Shown one piece after another: positions 8,658-17,930 of a DNA stretch of 64,000 nt. The notes under the pieces were generated by a model. It was not told where the DNA came from, made no database searches, and worked only from the letters and a program-made list of their open reading frames with translations. Position 1 is the first letter of the stretch, and every line of letters starts with the position of its first letter. The DNA comes from Actinoplanes regularis (lineage in GTDB: Bacteria > Actinomycetota > Actinomycetes > Mycobacteriales > Micromonosporaceae): contig NZ_FZNR01000004.1 in assembly GCF_900188005.1 (NCBI RefSeq), positions 124,001 through 188,000 on the forward strand, in the 5' to 3' direction. Both the position numbers and the translations under genes were made by a program.

Positions 8658-10177
8658 GCCTCCCGATGATGGAGCGGACAGCCGGGATGCGTGCGGAAGA
8701 GGCGGTACTCCGGGTACGGGACGTGACCAAGAGCTTCGGCGGCGCCGCCGCCCTCAAGGGCGTCTCGGCCGACTTCCTCCCCGGCGAGGTGCACGCTCTG
8801 ATGGGGATGAACGGCGCCGGCAAGTCCACCCTGGTGCAGATCCTCAGCGGGGTCCTGAGCCCGGACTCGGGACACCTCGAGATCGGCGGCCACACTCCGA
8901 GGAATCCCCGGCAGGCCCGCAGACTGGGCGTCTCCGTCGTCCCGCAGCGCCGTGAACTGGTGATGACGCTGACCGTCGCGGAGAACATCATGCTCGGCGA
9001 CCTGCCCACCAGCGGGCCGGTGGTGCGCTGGCGGTCGATCCGGCAGACCGCCCGCGACGCCCTGCACGCCCTCGGCCTGGAGATCGACGTCGACGCGGTC
9101 GCCGGTGACCTGACCGTGGCCGAGCAGACCATGGTCGAGGTGGCCCGCGAGGTCCGCCGGGGCGGCCGGGTGCTGATCCTGGACGAGCCGACCGCCTGCC
9201 TCGGCCCGGAGGCCGCGACCCAGATCCGTGAACTGGTGACCCGCCTGCGCGACAGCGGCGTGGCCGTCGTCTTCATCTCGCACCACATCTCCGAGGTGCT
9301 CGGCCTCGCCGACCGGATCACCGTGCTCCGCGACGGCCGGGTCACCTGGAGCGGCCTGGCCAAGGAGACCGACGAGCGCGGCCTGGTCCGCGACATGGTC
9401 GGCCGCGACGTGGTGTCCCGGCGACCGGCACGCACGGCCGAACCGTCGGAGGTCGGCCTGAGCATCCGCCGGCTCTGCCAGGGCCGCTTCATCGAGGACT
9501 TCGACATCGAGGTCCGCCGTGGCGAGATCGTCGCGGTGCTCGGCCCGGCCGGTGACGCCCAGTCCCGCCTCTTCGACCTGCTCTCCGGGCGCCGCCGCCC
9601 GGAGAGTGGCACGGTCTCGATCGCCGGCCGGGCGATCCGGAGCGGCAGCATCGACCGGTCGCTGGCGGGCGGCCTGCGCTGCGTGACCGGCGACCGCCGG
9701 CGACTGGGCCTGATCCCCGGCCTGACCGTCGACGAGAACCTGCTGCTCGCCCAGGACCGCCTGGACCGCCGCAAGCTGCACCGATGGGGCCGGCTGGCCG
9801 AGCGGGCCGCCCCGCTGCGGGACGACTACCGGGTCGTCTCGCTGGTCCGCAACCCGCCGGTGGAGCAGCTCTCCGGCGGCAACCAGCAGAAGGTGCTGCT
9901 GGCGAAGTGGCTGGGCACCGGGCCGGCCGCGGTCCTGCTCGAGGACCCGACCAACGGGGTCGACGTGGCCGCCATGGCCGAGATCCACACCCTGGTCGAC
10001 GCGCTCGCCGCCGAGGGTGTCGCCGTCCTTCTCGCATCCTCGTCCGCCGAGGAGGTGATGCGCCTCGCCGACCGGGTCGTGGTGGTCCGTGACGGGCGCC
10101 GCGTCGCCGAGCACCGGGTCGACGACATCACCCGCGACGAGCTGATCGCCACCACCCTGGGAGGAGCACTGCGATGA
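8654..10177 (+). CDS. Ribose/sugar-type ABC importer ATP-binding protein (two NBDs)
   Basis: This 507-residue RbsA-type protein has two fused nucleotide-binding domains. Domain 1 has Walker A GMNGAGKST and Walker B LILDEPT. In domain 2 Walker A is degenerate (GPAGDAQSRLF) while the signature LSGGNQQKVLLAKWL is intact, as usual in this family. It powers import with the permease and binding protein that follow. The ATGA overlaps at both ends indicate translational coupling. Relatives import sugars, but also other small polar compounds; the cargo here is probably the island's substrate. Confidence 0.92.
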   Translation: MSLPMMERTAGMRAEEAVLRVRDVTKSFGGAAALKGVSADFLPGEVHALMGMNGAGKSTLVQILSGVLSPDSGHLEIGGHTPRNPRQARRLGVSVVPQRRELVMTLTVAENIMLGDLPTSGPVVRWRSIRQTARDALHALGLEIDVDAVAGDLTVAEQTMVEVAREVRRGGRVLILDEPTACLGPEAATQIRELVTRLRDSGVAVVFISHHISEVLGLADRITVLRDGRVTWSGLAKETDERGLVRDMVGRDVVSRRPARTAEPSEVGLSIRRLCQGRFIEDFDIEVRRGEIVAVLGPAGDAQSRLFDLLSGRRRPESGTVSIAGRAIRSGSIDRSLAGGLRCVTGDRRRLGLIPGLTVDENLLLAQDRLDRRKLHRWGRLAERAAPLRDDYRVVSLVRNPPVEQLSGGNQQKVLLAKWLGTGPAAVLLEDPTNGVDVAAMAEIHTLVDALAAEGVAVLLASSSAEEVMRLADRVVVVRDGRRVAEHRVDDITRDELIATTLGGALR

Positions 10178-11139
10178 CGACCGAGACCGCGGCCCGGACG
10201 CTGCCGAGAGTGACTCCGCGATCCTTCCAGCACGCCGGCCTGCTGGTCGTGCTCGTGCTGATCGTGGCCTACGCCGGCGTGGCGACCGACTCGTTCCTCA
10301 GCTCCAACAACCTGATCAACGTGCTGCGCCAGGTCAGCGTGGTCGCGGTGATCGCCGCCGGGCTGACCCTGCTGATGACCGCCGGCGGGATGGACTTCTC
10401 GATGGGCGGCAACGTCGCGGTGACCACCGCGGTGGCCGCGCAACTGCTCGCGCACGGGCGGCCCGCCTGGCTGACCCTTCTCGTCTCGATCGCCCTGGCC
10501 ATCGTGATCGGCCTGGTCAACGGGGCGGTGGTGACGTTCACCGGAGTGGCCCCGTTCGTCGCGACGCTGGCCACCGCCACCCTGCTGGACGGCGTGGCGC
10601 TGCTGGTGATCGACGGGATGAGCGTCTCGATCGGCGAGCACCTGTCCACCCTCGGCAACGGCCGCACCCTCGGCCTGCCCAATCTGGTCTTCGTGGCGGT
10701 GCTGGTGCTGGGGCTGACCGCGCTCGTCATGCGGTACACCACGTTCGGCCGGGACGCGTTCGCGATCGGCGGCAACGAGGACGTGGCGCGGCTGTCCGGC
10801 ATCAACGTCGTACGCGACAAGCTCCTGCTCTATGGCCTGGCCGGCGCCCTCGCCGGCCTCGCCGGGATCATGCTGCTCTCCCGGCTGGCGGCCAGCAGCC
10901 CCGGCACCGGCGGCCTGCAACTGCAGTTGACCGCGGTGGCCGCGGTGGTCATCGGCGGCACCTCGCTGGCCGGCGGCCGCGGCACGGTCGGCGGCACCGT
11001 GCTCGGCGTGCTGCTGCTCGGCGTGGTCGCCAACGTCCTGAACCTGCTCCAGATCTCGTCGTACTACCAGCAGATCTCGGTCGGCGCGGTGCTGCTCATC
11101 GCGGCGATCGCGAACCTGGTCCGGCGACGCCGGCACTGA
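10174..11139 (+). CDS. Ribose-type ABC importer permease
   Basis: A 321-residue RbsC-type membrane protein with about eight to ten hydrophobic segments and the family signature regions SMGGNVAVTTAVAA, FAIGGNEDVARLSGI and GGTSLAGGRGTVGGT. It forms the membrane channel for the importer encoded by its neighbours. The start overlaps the ATPase stop by four bases. Confidence 0.92.
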   Translation: MTTETAARTLPRVTPRSFQHAGLLVVLVLIVAYAGVATDSFLSSNNLINVLRQVSVVAVIAAGLTLLMTAGGMDFSMGGNVAVTTAVAAQLLAHGRPAWLTLLVSIALAIVIGLVNGAVVTFTGVAPFVATLATATLLDGVALLVIDGMSVSIGEHLSTLGNGRTLGLPNLVFVAVLVLGLTALVMRYTTFGRDAFAIGGNEDVARLSGINVVRDKLLLYGLAGALAGLAGIMLLSRLAASSPGTGGLQLQLTAVAAVVIGGTSLAGGRGTVGGTVLGVLLLGVVANVLNLLQISSYYQQISVGAVLLIAAIANLVRRRRH

Positions 11140-11192
11140 ACTTCCTCTCCTCTTCCAATAACCCCGCACACCCTCCGGAAGGCGGATATCTC

Positions 11193-12137
11193 ATGAGAAA
11201 ACAATTTTTGGGTACGTTGTTCGCCGCGTCCCTCTGCGTCGTGTCCGTCGCGGCCTGCGACAGCGGCAGCGCCGCCGACGAGAGCGACGGCGTCACGCTC
11301 GGCTTCGTCAACGGCGCCACCACCGAGTTCCACACCTGTCTGGAGAAGGCCGTCAACAGCGAGGCCGCGGCGAACAACACCGAGGTCGTCTCGGCCAACT
11401 CGAAGCAGGACCCGGGTACCGAGCTCAGCAACATCGAGGACATGATCTCGCGGAACGTGGACGCGATGATCGTGCAGACGGTCAACGTGGACGCGCTCAA
11501 GAACGACATCGCCAAGGCGAAGAGCGCGAACATTCCGATCTTCCTGACCTCGGTGGTCACCGACGACACCAGCGACATCCTCGGCGCCGTGGTGGTCGAC
11601 CTGAAGGGGGTCGGCAAGCTCGACGCCGAATGGGTCGGCAGGGACGCGGGCACCACGACCGCCGAGGCGGGCATCATCGCCGGTGCCCCCGGCGCCGCCT
11701 CCGACCTGCTGGTCAGCGGCTTCTCCGACGCGCTGCCGCCGAACATCACGGTGGTGGCGAACCAGCCGGGCATGTTCAACCGGCAGAAGGCCCAGGACGT
11801 CGCGGAGAACCTGATCCAGGCGCACCCGGACCTGAAGTACGCGTTCGTCGCCAACGAGGACATGGCCTTCGGTGCCTACCAGGCGTTCCAGGCGGCCGGC
11901 AAGAGCGTCAAGATCGTGACGGTGAACGGCACCGACGACGGCCTGGCCGCGGTGCGGGACGGCCGGTTCGCGGCGACGGTGGCGAACTCCGCGACGGTCA
12001 CCGGTCAGCTGGCCGTGAAGAACACACTCGCCCTGCTGAAGCCGGGCAGCGGCACCGAGAAGATCGCGCACACCCCCATCTCGCTGATCACCAAGGACAA
12101 CCTGGACACCGCGCCGCAGTACTGCCTGAAGGGCTGA
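11193..12137 (+). CDS. Ribose-type ABC importer substrate-binding lipoprotein
   Basis: The 314-residue protein has a lipoprotein signal ending in VAAC (Cys near residue 23) and a periplasmic-binding-protein type I fold: LGFVNGATTEFHTC, a MISRNVDAMIVQTVNVDAL segment and GTDDGLAAVRDGRFAATV near the end. It would capture the solute for the upstream permease/ATPase. The extra cysteines (THFHTC-like region and C-terminal QYCLKG) may pair. The ATG follows GGAAGGCGG. Ligand is unknown. Confidence 0.9.
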   Translation: MRKQFLGTLFAASLCVVSVAACDSGSAADESDGVTLGFVNGATTEFHTCLEKAVNSEAAANNTEVVSANSKQDPGTELSNIEDMISRNVDAMIVQTVNVDALKNDIAKAKSANIPIFLTSVVTDDTSDILGAVVVDLKGVGKLDAEWVGRDAGTTTAEAGIIAGAPGAASDLLVSGFSDALPPNITVVANQPGMFNRQKAQDVAENLIQAHPDLKYAFVANEDMAFGAYQAFQAAGKSVKIVTVNGTDDGLAAVRDGRFAATVANSATVTGQLAVKNTLALLKPGSGTEKIAHTPISLITKDNLDTAPQYCLKG

Positions 12138-12163
12138 GGAGCCGGGAACGCGCTGGAGGACCC

Positions 12164-13084
12164 ATGGATCGCATTCTGGTCATGCGCAGCTTCGTCACGG
12201 TCGCGAAGGTCGGCAGTTTCAGCGGCGCCGCCAAACAGCTCGGCACCTCGGGCTCGCTGATCTCCCGGCACGTCGCCGACCTGGAGAAGCAGCTCGGCGT
12301 CCACCTGGTCAACCGCACCGCGCGGTCGGTCAGCCTGACCGAGCCGGGCGTCCGCTACAGCGAGTTCGCCCAGCGGATCCTGGACGAGATCGACGCCGAG
12401 GACGCCCGGATCGCCGAGGCCCACGACCGCCCCGAGGGCCCGCTCTCGATCATCTGTCCCAAGTGGATCGGCGGACTGGACCTGGGCGACGCGATCGCCG
12501 AGTTCGCCGTCGCCCACCCCAGGATCGCCGTCCGGTACGAGCTCGGCGGCATGTCCGACCGCACCTACGACTTCCTGGACTCGGGCTTCGACGTCGCGTT
12601 CCACACCCGTGACCTGCGGGACTCCAGCGTCCGGCTGAAACGCGTCGCCTCGCTGCCGTTCGCGCTCTGCGCGTCGGACGGGTACATCGAGCGGCACGGA
12701 CTGCTCACCGACCCGAACGACCTGGCCGACCACGACTGCCTGGTGCATGTCAACGACCCGGTCTGGCGGATCGGGCACGGCCACGCCAGCACGCTGCACA
12801 AGATCCGGAACATCGCGTTCCAGTCCAACTCGTACATCGCGCTTCTGAAGGCGGCCGTGCACGGGCGCGGGATCGCCCTGCTGCCCAGCCGATCGGCCTA
12901 CGACGACCTGGTCGACGGCCGGCTGCGGGTGCTGCTGCCCGGGCTGCCGGTGCCCAGCCGCTCGCTCTACGCCATCTACGGCCCGTCCGCACAGGTGCCC
13001 CGCAAGGTCGAGGTCTTCCTGGGCTTCCTCACCAGATGGTTCGCCGAGAATCCGCTCCCGGTATTCGAACAGAATCCGCAATGA
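12164..13084 (+). CDS. LysR-family transcriptional regulator
   Basis: The 306-residue protein has an N-terminal winged helix (residues 1-60, GSFSGAAKQLGTSGSLISRHVADLEKQLG, written here in part) and a substrate-binding effector domain. It lies between the transporter and the dioxygenase genes in the same direction, so it probably controls the downstream catabolic genes in response to a pathway intermediate. ATG 12164 follows GGAGGACCC. The 81-bp gap after it, before the dioxygenase, may carry its target promoter. Confidence 0.88.
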   Translation: MDRILVMRSFVTVAKVGSFSGAAKQLGTSGSLISRHVADLEKQLGVHLVNRTARSVSLTEPGVRYSEFAQRILDEIDAEDARIAEAHDRPEGPLSIICPKWIGGLDLGDAIAEFAVAHPRIAVRYELGGMSDRTYDFLDSGFDVAFHTRDLRDSSVRLKRVASLPFALCASDGYIERHGLLTDPNDLADHDCLVHVNDPVWRIGHGHASTLHKIRNIAFQSNSYIALLKAAVHGRGIALLPSRSAYDDLVDGRLRVLLPGLPVPSRSLYAIYGPSAQVPRKVEVFLGFLTRWFAENPLPVFEQNPQ

Positions 13085-13165
13085 ACGATTGCGGATCTCA
13101 CGGGGGTCGACCGGGCGAAATCGCTCCTACGATCGGAAACGACTGACCGGAAAGGCGGGCGAGGA

Positions 13166-14077
13166 GTGGGAGTACAGCGCATCGAGTCGGTGATTTACAC
13201 CGTCGGCGATCTGGCCGTGAACATTCGATTCTTCTCCGATTTCGGCCTCACCCTGGAATCGGCCGGCGAGGCGGTGGCGGTGTTCCGCACCAGGATCGGC
13301 CAGACCCTGCGGATCGAGACCGGGGACCGGCCCGGCCTGCCGCCACCGGTGGAGAGCGGCCCGACCGTGCGGGAGATCGTCTGGGGTGTCGACACCCCGG
13401 CTGAGCTGGCCCGGCTGGTGGCGAGGGCCGGGGTGGACCGCGAGGTCCGCGAGGACGCCGGAGGTGTCTTCCACACCGTCGACGAGACCGGGTTCGGCGT
13501 GGGCCTGACGCTCGCGGGGGTTTCCGCGTACGAACCCGCGCCGCCCCGCAGGTCGAACACCATGGGCGCGGTGCACCGGATCAACGAGGCGCTCGCCCCG
13601 GCCGGCCGGGTCCACCCGCTACGGATGTGTCACGTGGCGCTGAACATCCCCAAGGCCGGGCAGGAGCGGGCGGTCGCCTTCTACGTCGAGCGCCTCGAGT
13701 TCATCCCGACCGACGTGGTCAAGCCGATGGGCACGTTCCTGCGCGTCGAGGGTGACGCCGACCAGCACAACTTCCTGCTCTGCCACCGGCCCGACCGGGC
13801 CGGGATCAACCACGTCTCGTACGAGGTGGCCGGCTTCGACGAGGTGATCGAGGGCGGCAACCACATGATCGAGAAGGGCTGGCAGGAGGCGCGCCGGCTC
13901 GGCCGGCACACCGTCGGCTCGAACGTCTTCCGGTTCGTGCACGCCCCGTGCGGTGGCCGGGTGGAACTCGCCGCCGACATGGACCGGGTCGACGACTCGT
14001 ACGGCACCCGCGTGCACGAGACGACGCCACCGCACCACATCTGGACCCTCCGCTCCTCCCGGGAGAGCAACTCATGA
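13166..14077 (+). CDS. Extradiol-type (VOC fold) ring-cleavage dioxygenase
   Basis: This 303-residue protein has two VOC modules like type I extradiol dioxygenases. The catalytic C-terminal module (from about 145) shows the three iron ligands in order: His in MCHVALN, His in INHVSYEV and Glu in GGRVELAADMD, with the GRHTVGSN active-site loop between them. It would open a catechol-type ring next to a hydroxyl. The N-terminal module lacks ligands, as is normal. GTG start at 13166 follows GAGGAG. The stop overlaps the aldehyde dehydrogenase start. Confidence 0.8.
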   Translation: MGVQRIESVIYTVGDLAVNIRFFSDFGLTLESAGEAVAVFRTRIGQTLRIETGDRPGLPPPVESGPTVREIVWGVDTPAELARLVARAGVDREVREDAGGVFHTVDETGFGVGLTLAGVSAYEPAPPRRSNTMGAVHRINEALAPAGRVHPLRMCHVALNIPKAGQERAVAFYVERLEFIPTDVVKPMGTFLRVEGDADQHNFLLCHRPDRAGINHVSYEVAGFDEVIEGGNHMIEKGWQEARRLGRHTVGSNVFRFVHAPCGGRVELAADMDRVDDSYGTRVHETTPPHHIWTLRSSRESNS

Positions 14078-15504
14078 CCTATCCGGACCTGTCGCTGCTC
14101 ATCGACGGCGAATGGTGCTCGACCGGAAGCGGCGCACCGGTGCTGAACCCGGCGACCGAGGAGGTCCTCGGCCGGGTGCCGCTGGCCTCCGGAGCCGACC
14201 TCGACCGCGCGATCGCGGCCGCCGTGCGGGGCTTCGCCCTCTGGCGGGCCACCCCGGTCGCGCGGCGCACCGCGATCCTGCTGAACGCCGCGGACCTGCT
14301 GGCCTCCCGGGCGGACCGGGTCGCCCGGGTGATGACCCTGGAGCAGGGCAAACCGCTGCCGGAGGCCCGCGGCGAGGTGCTGCGGGTGGCCGGCGCGCTG
14401 CGCTGGGACGCCGAGGACGCCCGCCGGGCGTACGGCCGGATCATCCCGTCCGCCGACGACACCGTGCTGAGCGTGCGGCGGGAGCCGATCGGCCCGGTCG
14501 CCGCGTTCACCCCGTGGAACTTCCCGGCCGGCTCGCCGATGCGCAAGATGGCCGGGGCGATCGCGGCCGGCTGCTCGATCGTCATCAAGGCGTCCGAGGA
14601 GACCCCGGGCACCGCGGTCGAGCTGGCCCGCTGCTTCCAGGACGCCGGGCTGCCGCCGGGCGTGCTCAACCTGGTCTTCGGTGACCCGGCGGCGGTGTCC
14701 CGGCACCTGATCGCCGACGAGCGGATCCGCCTGGTCGCGTTCACCGGCTCGATCCCGGTCGGCAAGCTGCTCGCCGCGCAGGCCGGCGCCGCGATGAAAC
14801 CGTCGCTGATGGAGCTCGGCGGCCACGCCCCGGTGATCGTCGCCGCGGACGCCGACCCGGTGCGGGCCGCCGGCCGGGCCGCCGTCGCCAAGTTCGTCAA
14901 CGCCGGTCAGGTCTGCACCTCGCCCAGCCGCTTCCTGGTCCACGAGAGCGTCCACGACCGGTTCGTCGAAGCGTTCCTCGCCGTTACCGCCCGGATCGTG
15001 GTCGGCGACGGCCTCGACGAGGGCGTCACGATGGGACCGCTGGCCAACCCGCGCCGGCTCAAGGCCCTGGAGGAGCTGGTCACCGACGCGGTCAGCCGTG
15101 GCGCGAAGATCGAGACCGGTGGGGAGCGCCTTGACCGGCCCGGGTTCTTCTTCCCGCCGACGGTGCTGACCGGGGTCCCGCTGGACGCCCGCGTGATGCG
15201 GGACGAGCCGTTCGGCCCGATCGCTCCGATCATCGGATTCGACGACCTCGACGAGGCCCTGCGGATCGCGAACTCCCTGCCGTACGGGCTCGCGGCCTAC
15301 GGTTTCACCAGGTCGTCGAGGACGGCCGAGCGGCTGGTCCGTGGCTTCGAGGCGGGCATCCTGTCGATCAACCACTGTGGCGGCTCGGTGCACGAGGCCC
15401 CCTCCGGCGGCGTCAAGTCCAGCGGCTACGGCCGCGAGGGCGGTCCCGAGGGCCTGGACGCGTACCTGGTCACCAAGCGCGTCTCGCACCTGCTGGTGGA
15501 CTGA
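14074..15504 (+). CDS. NAD(P)-dependent aldehyde dehydrogenase
   Basis: A 476-residue enzyme of the ALDH superfamily with general base Glu247 (LMELGGHAP) and nucleophile Cys281 (GQVCTSPSRF). The length and motifs fit the succinate- or hydroxymuconic-semialdehyde dehydrogenase group. Directly after an extradiol dioxygenase and before a FAH-family gene, oxidation of a ring-cleavage semialdehyde is the natural role (inference, as in the homoprotocatechuate pathway). Confidence 0.9.
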   Translation: MTYPDLSLLIDGEWCSTGSGAPVLNPATEEVLGRVPLASGADLDRAIAAAVRGFALWRATPVARRTAILLNAADLLASRADRVARVMTLEQGKPLPEARGEVLRVAGALRWDAEDARRAYGRIIPSADDTVLSVRREPIGPVAAFTPWNFPAGSPMRKMAGAIAAGCSIVIKASEETPGTAVELARCFQDAGLPPGVLNLVFGDPAAVSRHLIADERIRLVAFTGSIPVGKLLAAQAGAAMKPSLMELGGHAPVIVAADADPVRAAGRAAVAKFVNAGQVCTSPSRFLVHESVHDRFVEAFLAVTARIVVGDGLDEGVTMGPLANPRRLKALEELVTDAVSRGAKIETGGERLDRPGFFFPPTVLTGVPLDARVMRDEPFGPIAPIIGFDDLDEALRIANSLPYGLAAYGFTRSSRTAERLVRGFEAGILSINHCGGSVHEAPSGGVKSSGYGREGGPEGLDAYLVTKRVSHLLVD

Positions 15505-15505
15505 C

Positions 15506-16267
15506 GTGCGGTACAGCCGGATCCAGCTGCGTGGACGCCCGGTCTTCGCCGAGGTCGCCGACGGTCTCGCGCACGTCCTGGACGCGGATCCGATCACCGG
15601 GCGGGCCGGCCGGACCGGGGAACGCGTCCCGCTGGCGGGCGTGGACTTCCTCCCGCCGGTGATCCCGGGCGTCTTCTACGCGGTCGGCTTCAACTACCGC
15701 GGCCACGTCGAACGTCACCGGGCCGAGGCGCCCGCGCGGCCCGAGGTCGGCTACCGGGCGAACAACGCGCTGACCGGTCACCGGACGCCGATCGTCCGGC
15801 CGGCCGGGGTGAGCGGCCGGTTCGAGGCGGAGGGCGAGGTGGTCGCGGTCATCGGCCGTACCCTCAAGCGGGCTTCCTATCAGGAGGCGCAAGCCTCCGT
15901 CTTCGGCTGGACCATCGGCAACGACGTCTCCGCCCGCGAGTGGCAGCACGCCGACCGCTCGTTCTGGCGCAGCAAGAACAGCGACACGTTCAAGCCGATG
16001 GGCCCCTGGATCGAGACCGGTGTCGACCCGCTGGCGCAGACCACCACGGTCCGCGTGGACGGTGGGATCCGGGCCGGGTTCGCCACCGGCGACATGATCT
16101 TCGATCCGTTCGACTTCATCGTCGAGACCACGAAGTACCTCACCATGCACCCCGGCGACGTGCTCTGGATGGGCGCGGACAGCACCGTCCAGCTGGAACC
16201 GGGCAATGTCGTGGAGATCGAGATCAGCGGCATAGGCACGCTGTCGAACCCCGTCGTCGCGGAGTAG
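15506..16267 (+). CDS. Fumarylacetoacetate hydrolase (FAH) family protein
   Basis: This 253-residue protein has the FAH C-terminal catalytic fold: GFNYRGHVE near residue 60, metal-binding acidic residues in FEAEGEVVAVIG and GNDVSAREWQ, and the terminal GDVLWMGAD / PGNVVEIEI pattern. Family members include hydratases, decarboxylase/isomerases of meta-cleavage pathways and acylpyruvases. Position after the ALDH supports a decarboxylase/isomerase of a ring-cleavage acid. The start is a GTG one base after the ALDH stop, so coupling is likely. Confidence 0.85.
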   Translation: MRYSRIQLRGRPVFAEVADGLAHVLDADPITGRAGRTGERVPLAGVDFLPPVIPGVFYAVGFNYRGHVERHRAEAPARPEVGYRANNALTGHRTPIVRPAGVSGRFEAEGEVVAVIGRTLKRASYQEAQASVFGWTIGNDVSAREWQHADRSFWRSKNSDTFKPMGPWIETGVDPLAQTTTVRVDGGIRAGFATGDMIFDPFDFIVETTKYLTMHPGDVLWMGADSTVQLEPGNVVEIEISGIGTLSNPVVAE

Positions 16268-16283
16268 AGAAAGGCATCCCCCG

Positions 16284-16655
16284 ATGAGCAACGCTCCGAA
16301 GTACATCCACCACGTGAACTTCCCGACCACCGACCCGGAACGCACCAAACAGTGGTACGCCAAGGTCTTCGGCCTCAAGGCGATCACCCCGAAGAGCAAC
16401 ACCCGGGTGGTGCTGATGACCCGGGGCAACTTCGATCTGCACTTCACCCCGGTCGAGGAGATGGACCGGATGGCGCCCTACCACTTCGCCATCGAGGTGG
16501 AGGACTGGGACGGGTTCCTCGCACACCTGAAGGAGCTCGGGATCCGGCACACCCGGCCGATCGAGCGCCCGGAGAACCAGTCGAAGTTCTGCTACATCCA
16601 CGACCCCGACCACACCATGATCGAGCTCGTCCACCACGGAAAGCGGCCCGCCTGA
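16284..16655 (+). CDS. Single-domain VOC (glyoxalase-fold) protein
   Basis: A 123-residue VOC protein with a putative metal-site His in IHHVNFPT, a Glu in FAIEVEDWD and a C-terminal DPDHTMIELVHHG. It is too small for a two-module extradiol enzyme. It could be a lyase, isomerase or helper that handles a pathway intermediate. Its stop shares a base with the next start (TGATG). Confidence 0.8.
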   Translation: MSNAPKYIHHVNFPTTDPERTKQWYAKVFGLKAITPKSNTRVVLMTRGNFDLHFTPVEEMDRMAPYHFAIEVEDWDGFLAHLKELGIRHTRPIERPENQSKFCYIHDPDHTMIELVHHGKRPA

Positions 16656-17425
16656 TGCCCATCACCACCGCCGCGGACGGGGCCGGAATCTACTACGAGC
16701 GGCACGGCTCCGGGCCCGCGATCGTGTTCGTGCACGGCTCGGGCGGGCACCACGCCGCCTGGTGGCAGCAGGTGGCCGCGCTGCGTGGCCGGTACACCGT
16801 GGTCACCGTGGACCTGCGCGGCTTCGGCCGGTCCGATTCGTCCATGCCGGAGTTCGACGGCCAGGACTTCCCCGGCGACCTGATCGCCGTCCTGGACGCC
16901 GAGGATCTGCGGGACGTGCTGCTGGTCGGCCAGTCGATCGGCTCGGTCGCCGCGCTGCGGGCCGCCCTGAGCCGCTCCGACCGGGTCGCCGGCGTCGCGC
17001 TCGGCCACTCCCTCGGCGGTATCGACCACCCGGAGCTCTCCGAGCTGGTCGCCGCCGATCGGGCCGAGGCGGTCAAGCTGCCCGTCCTCGACCGGCTGAT
17101 GAGCGGCGAGTTCCAGCGGGAGGAGCCCGCCAAGACGTTCCTCTTCCAGCAGATGGGCACGTTCAACGTGGCCAGGATGGCCGATCTGCGGAACCTGTCG
17201 ACCGGCGGGCCGACGATCGACGAGGTCGTCGCGTCCGGCGTGCGGGTCTGGTTCCTGGCGGGGGAGAGCGACGCGGTGCTCAGGGCCGCCACCGTCCGCC
17301 GGGCGCACGACCTGGTGAAGGGCTCGCGGCTGGAGATCGTGCCGGGCGCCCCGCACTCGATGTACTGGGAGTCGCCCGACCTCTACAACGCCGCCGTGGC
17401 GAGGATCCGGGAGGAGCTCTCATGA
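16655..17425 (+). CDS. Alpha/beta-hydrolase
   Basis: The 256-residue protein has the oxyanion motif HGSGG (27-31), nucleophile Ser94 in GQSIGS, a probable acid Asp in AGESDAV and His in GAPHSM. This is the pattern of meta-cleavage C-C hydrolases (MhpC/BphD type) and related esterases, which fits hydrolysis of a ring-fission product. The stop overlaps the start of a leader repeat as ATGA. Confidence 0.85.
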   Translation: MPITTAADGAGIYYERHGSGPAIVFVHGSGGHHAAWWQQVAALRGRYTVVTVDLRGFGRSDSSMPEFDGQDFPGDLIAVLDAEDLRDVLLVGQSIGSVAALRAALSRSDRVAGVALGHSLGGIDHPELSELVAADRAEAVKLPVLDRLMSGEFQREEPAKTFLFQQMGTFNVARMADLRNLSTGGPTIDEVVASGVRVWFLAGESDAVLRAATVRRAHDLVKGSRLEIVPGAPHSMYWESPDLYNAAVARIREELS

Positions 17426-17486
17426 GCGAATCGGCAAGCTCAGTTGTCGGCTCATGCCGACGCCGGAGCGCAGCGGAGGTGGCGGC
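17422..17486 (+). repeat. Leader-ORF repeat, short copy (65 bp)
   Basis: This element encodes a 22-residue peptide (starting MSESASSVV, ending AAEVAA). Its ATG overlaps the alpha/beta-hydrolase stop (ATGA at 17422-17425), and its own TGA overlaps the next gene's ATG (ATGA at 17487-17490). The last 26 bases nearly match the three tandem copies at 39636-39866, including GCGGAGGTGGC just before the next start. It lacks 12 bases found after ATGAGC in those copies. It appears to be an insertion that kept the coupling of the two flanking genes. Confidence 0.8.
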
Positions 17487-17930
17487 ATGAGGTTGACCTT
17501 GGTCGAGGCCGAGGAGATCCTGGCCGGCGCCCTGCAGCGGGGCGCGGAGCTGGGCAAGGCGTTGAGCGTCGCGATTGTCGACGCGGGCGGACACCTGATC
17601 GCGGTGAAGCGCTCCGACGGCGCCCGGGCGCTCACCCCGGAGATCGCGATCGCCAAGGCGTACAGCTCGGCGATCATGGAGCGGCCCACCAACATGCTCT
17701 ACGACTGGGCCGACAGCAACCCGGGCTTCTTCGCGCAACTGTCGAACCTGGCCGCCCGCCCGATCGTGGCCACCGAGGGCGGCGTGACGATCAAGCGGGA
17801 CGGGGAGATTCTCGGCGGGCTCGGCGTCTCCGGCGGCACCCCGGCGGAGGATCAGAAGGTCTGCGAAGAGGTGCTGACCGGGCTGGGATACGAGCTCACC
17901 TTCGCGGCGTGGGGGAAGAACCGTGGCTGA
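17487..17930 (+). CDS. GlcG/HbpS-family protein
   Basis: A 147-residue protein of the GlcG/HbpS (DUF336) fold: VAIVDAGGHLIAVKRSDGA near the N-terminus and the glycine-rich GGLGVSGGTPAEDQKVCE near the end. Some members bind haem or corrinoids; others are accessory proteins in glycolate, diol or aromatic catabolism. Its start is placed by the leader repeat's GGAGGT. It overlaps the next gene by eight bases. Confidence 0.85.
   Translation: MRLTLVEAEEILAGALQRGAELGKALSVAIVDAGGHLIAVKRSDGARALTPEIAIAKAYSSAIMERPTNMLYDWADSNPGFFAQLSNLAARPIVATEGGVTIKRDGEILGGLGVSGGTPAEDQKVCEEVLTGLGYELTFAAWGKNRG

Noticed and set aside
13681-15597. 638-codon minus-strand open frame opposite the dioxygenase and aldehyde dehydrogenase
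   Set aside because: The plus-strand proteins have intact catalytic motifs; this frame is their complement.
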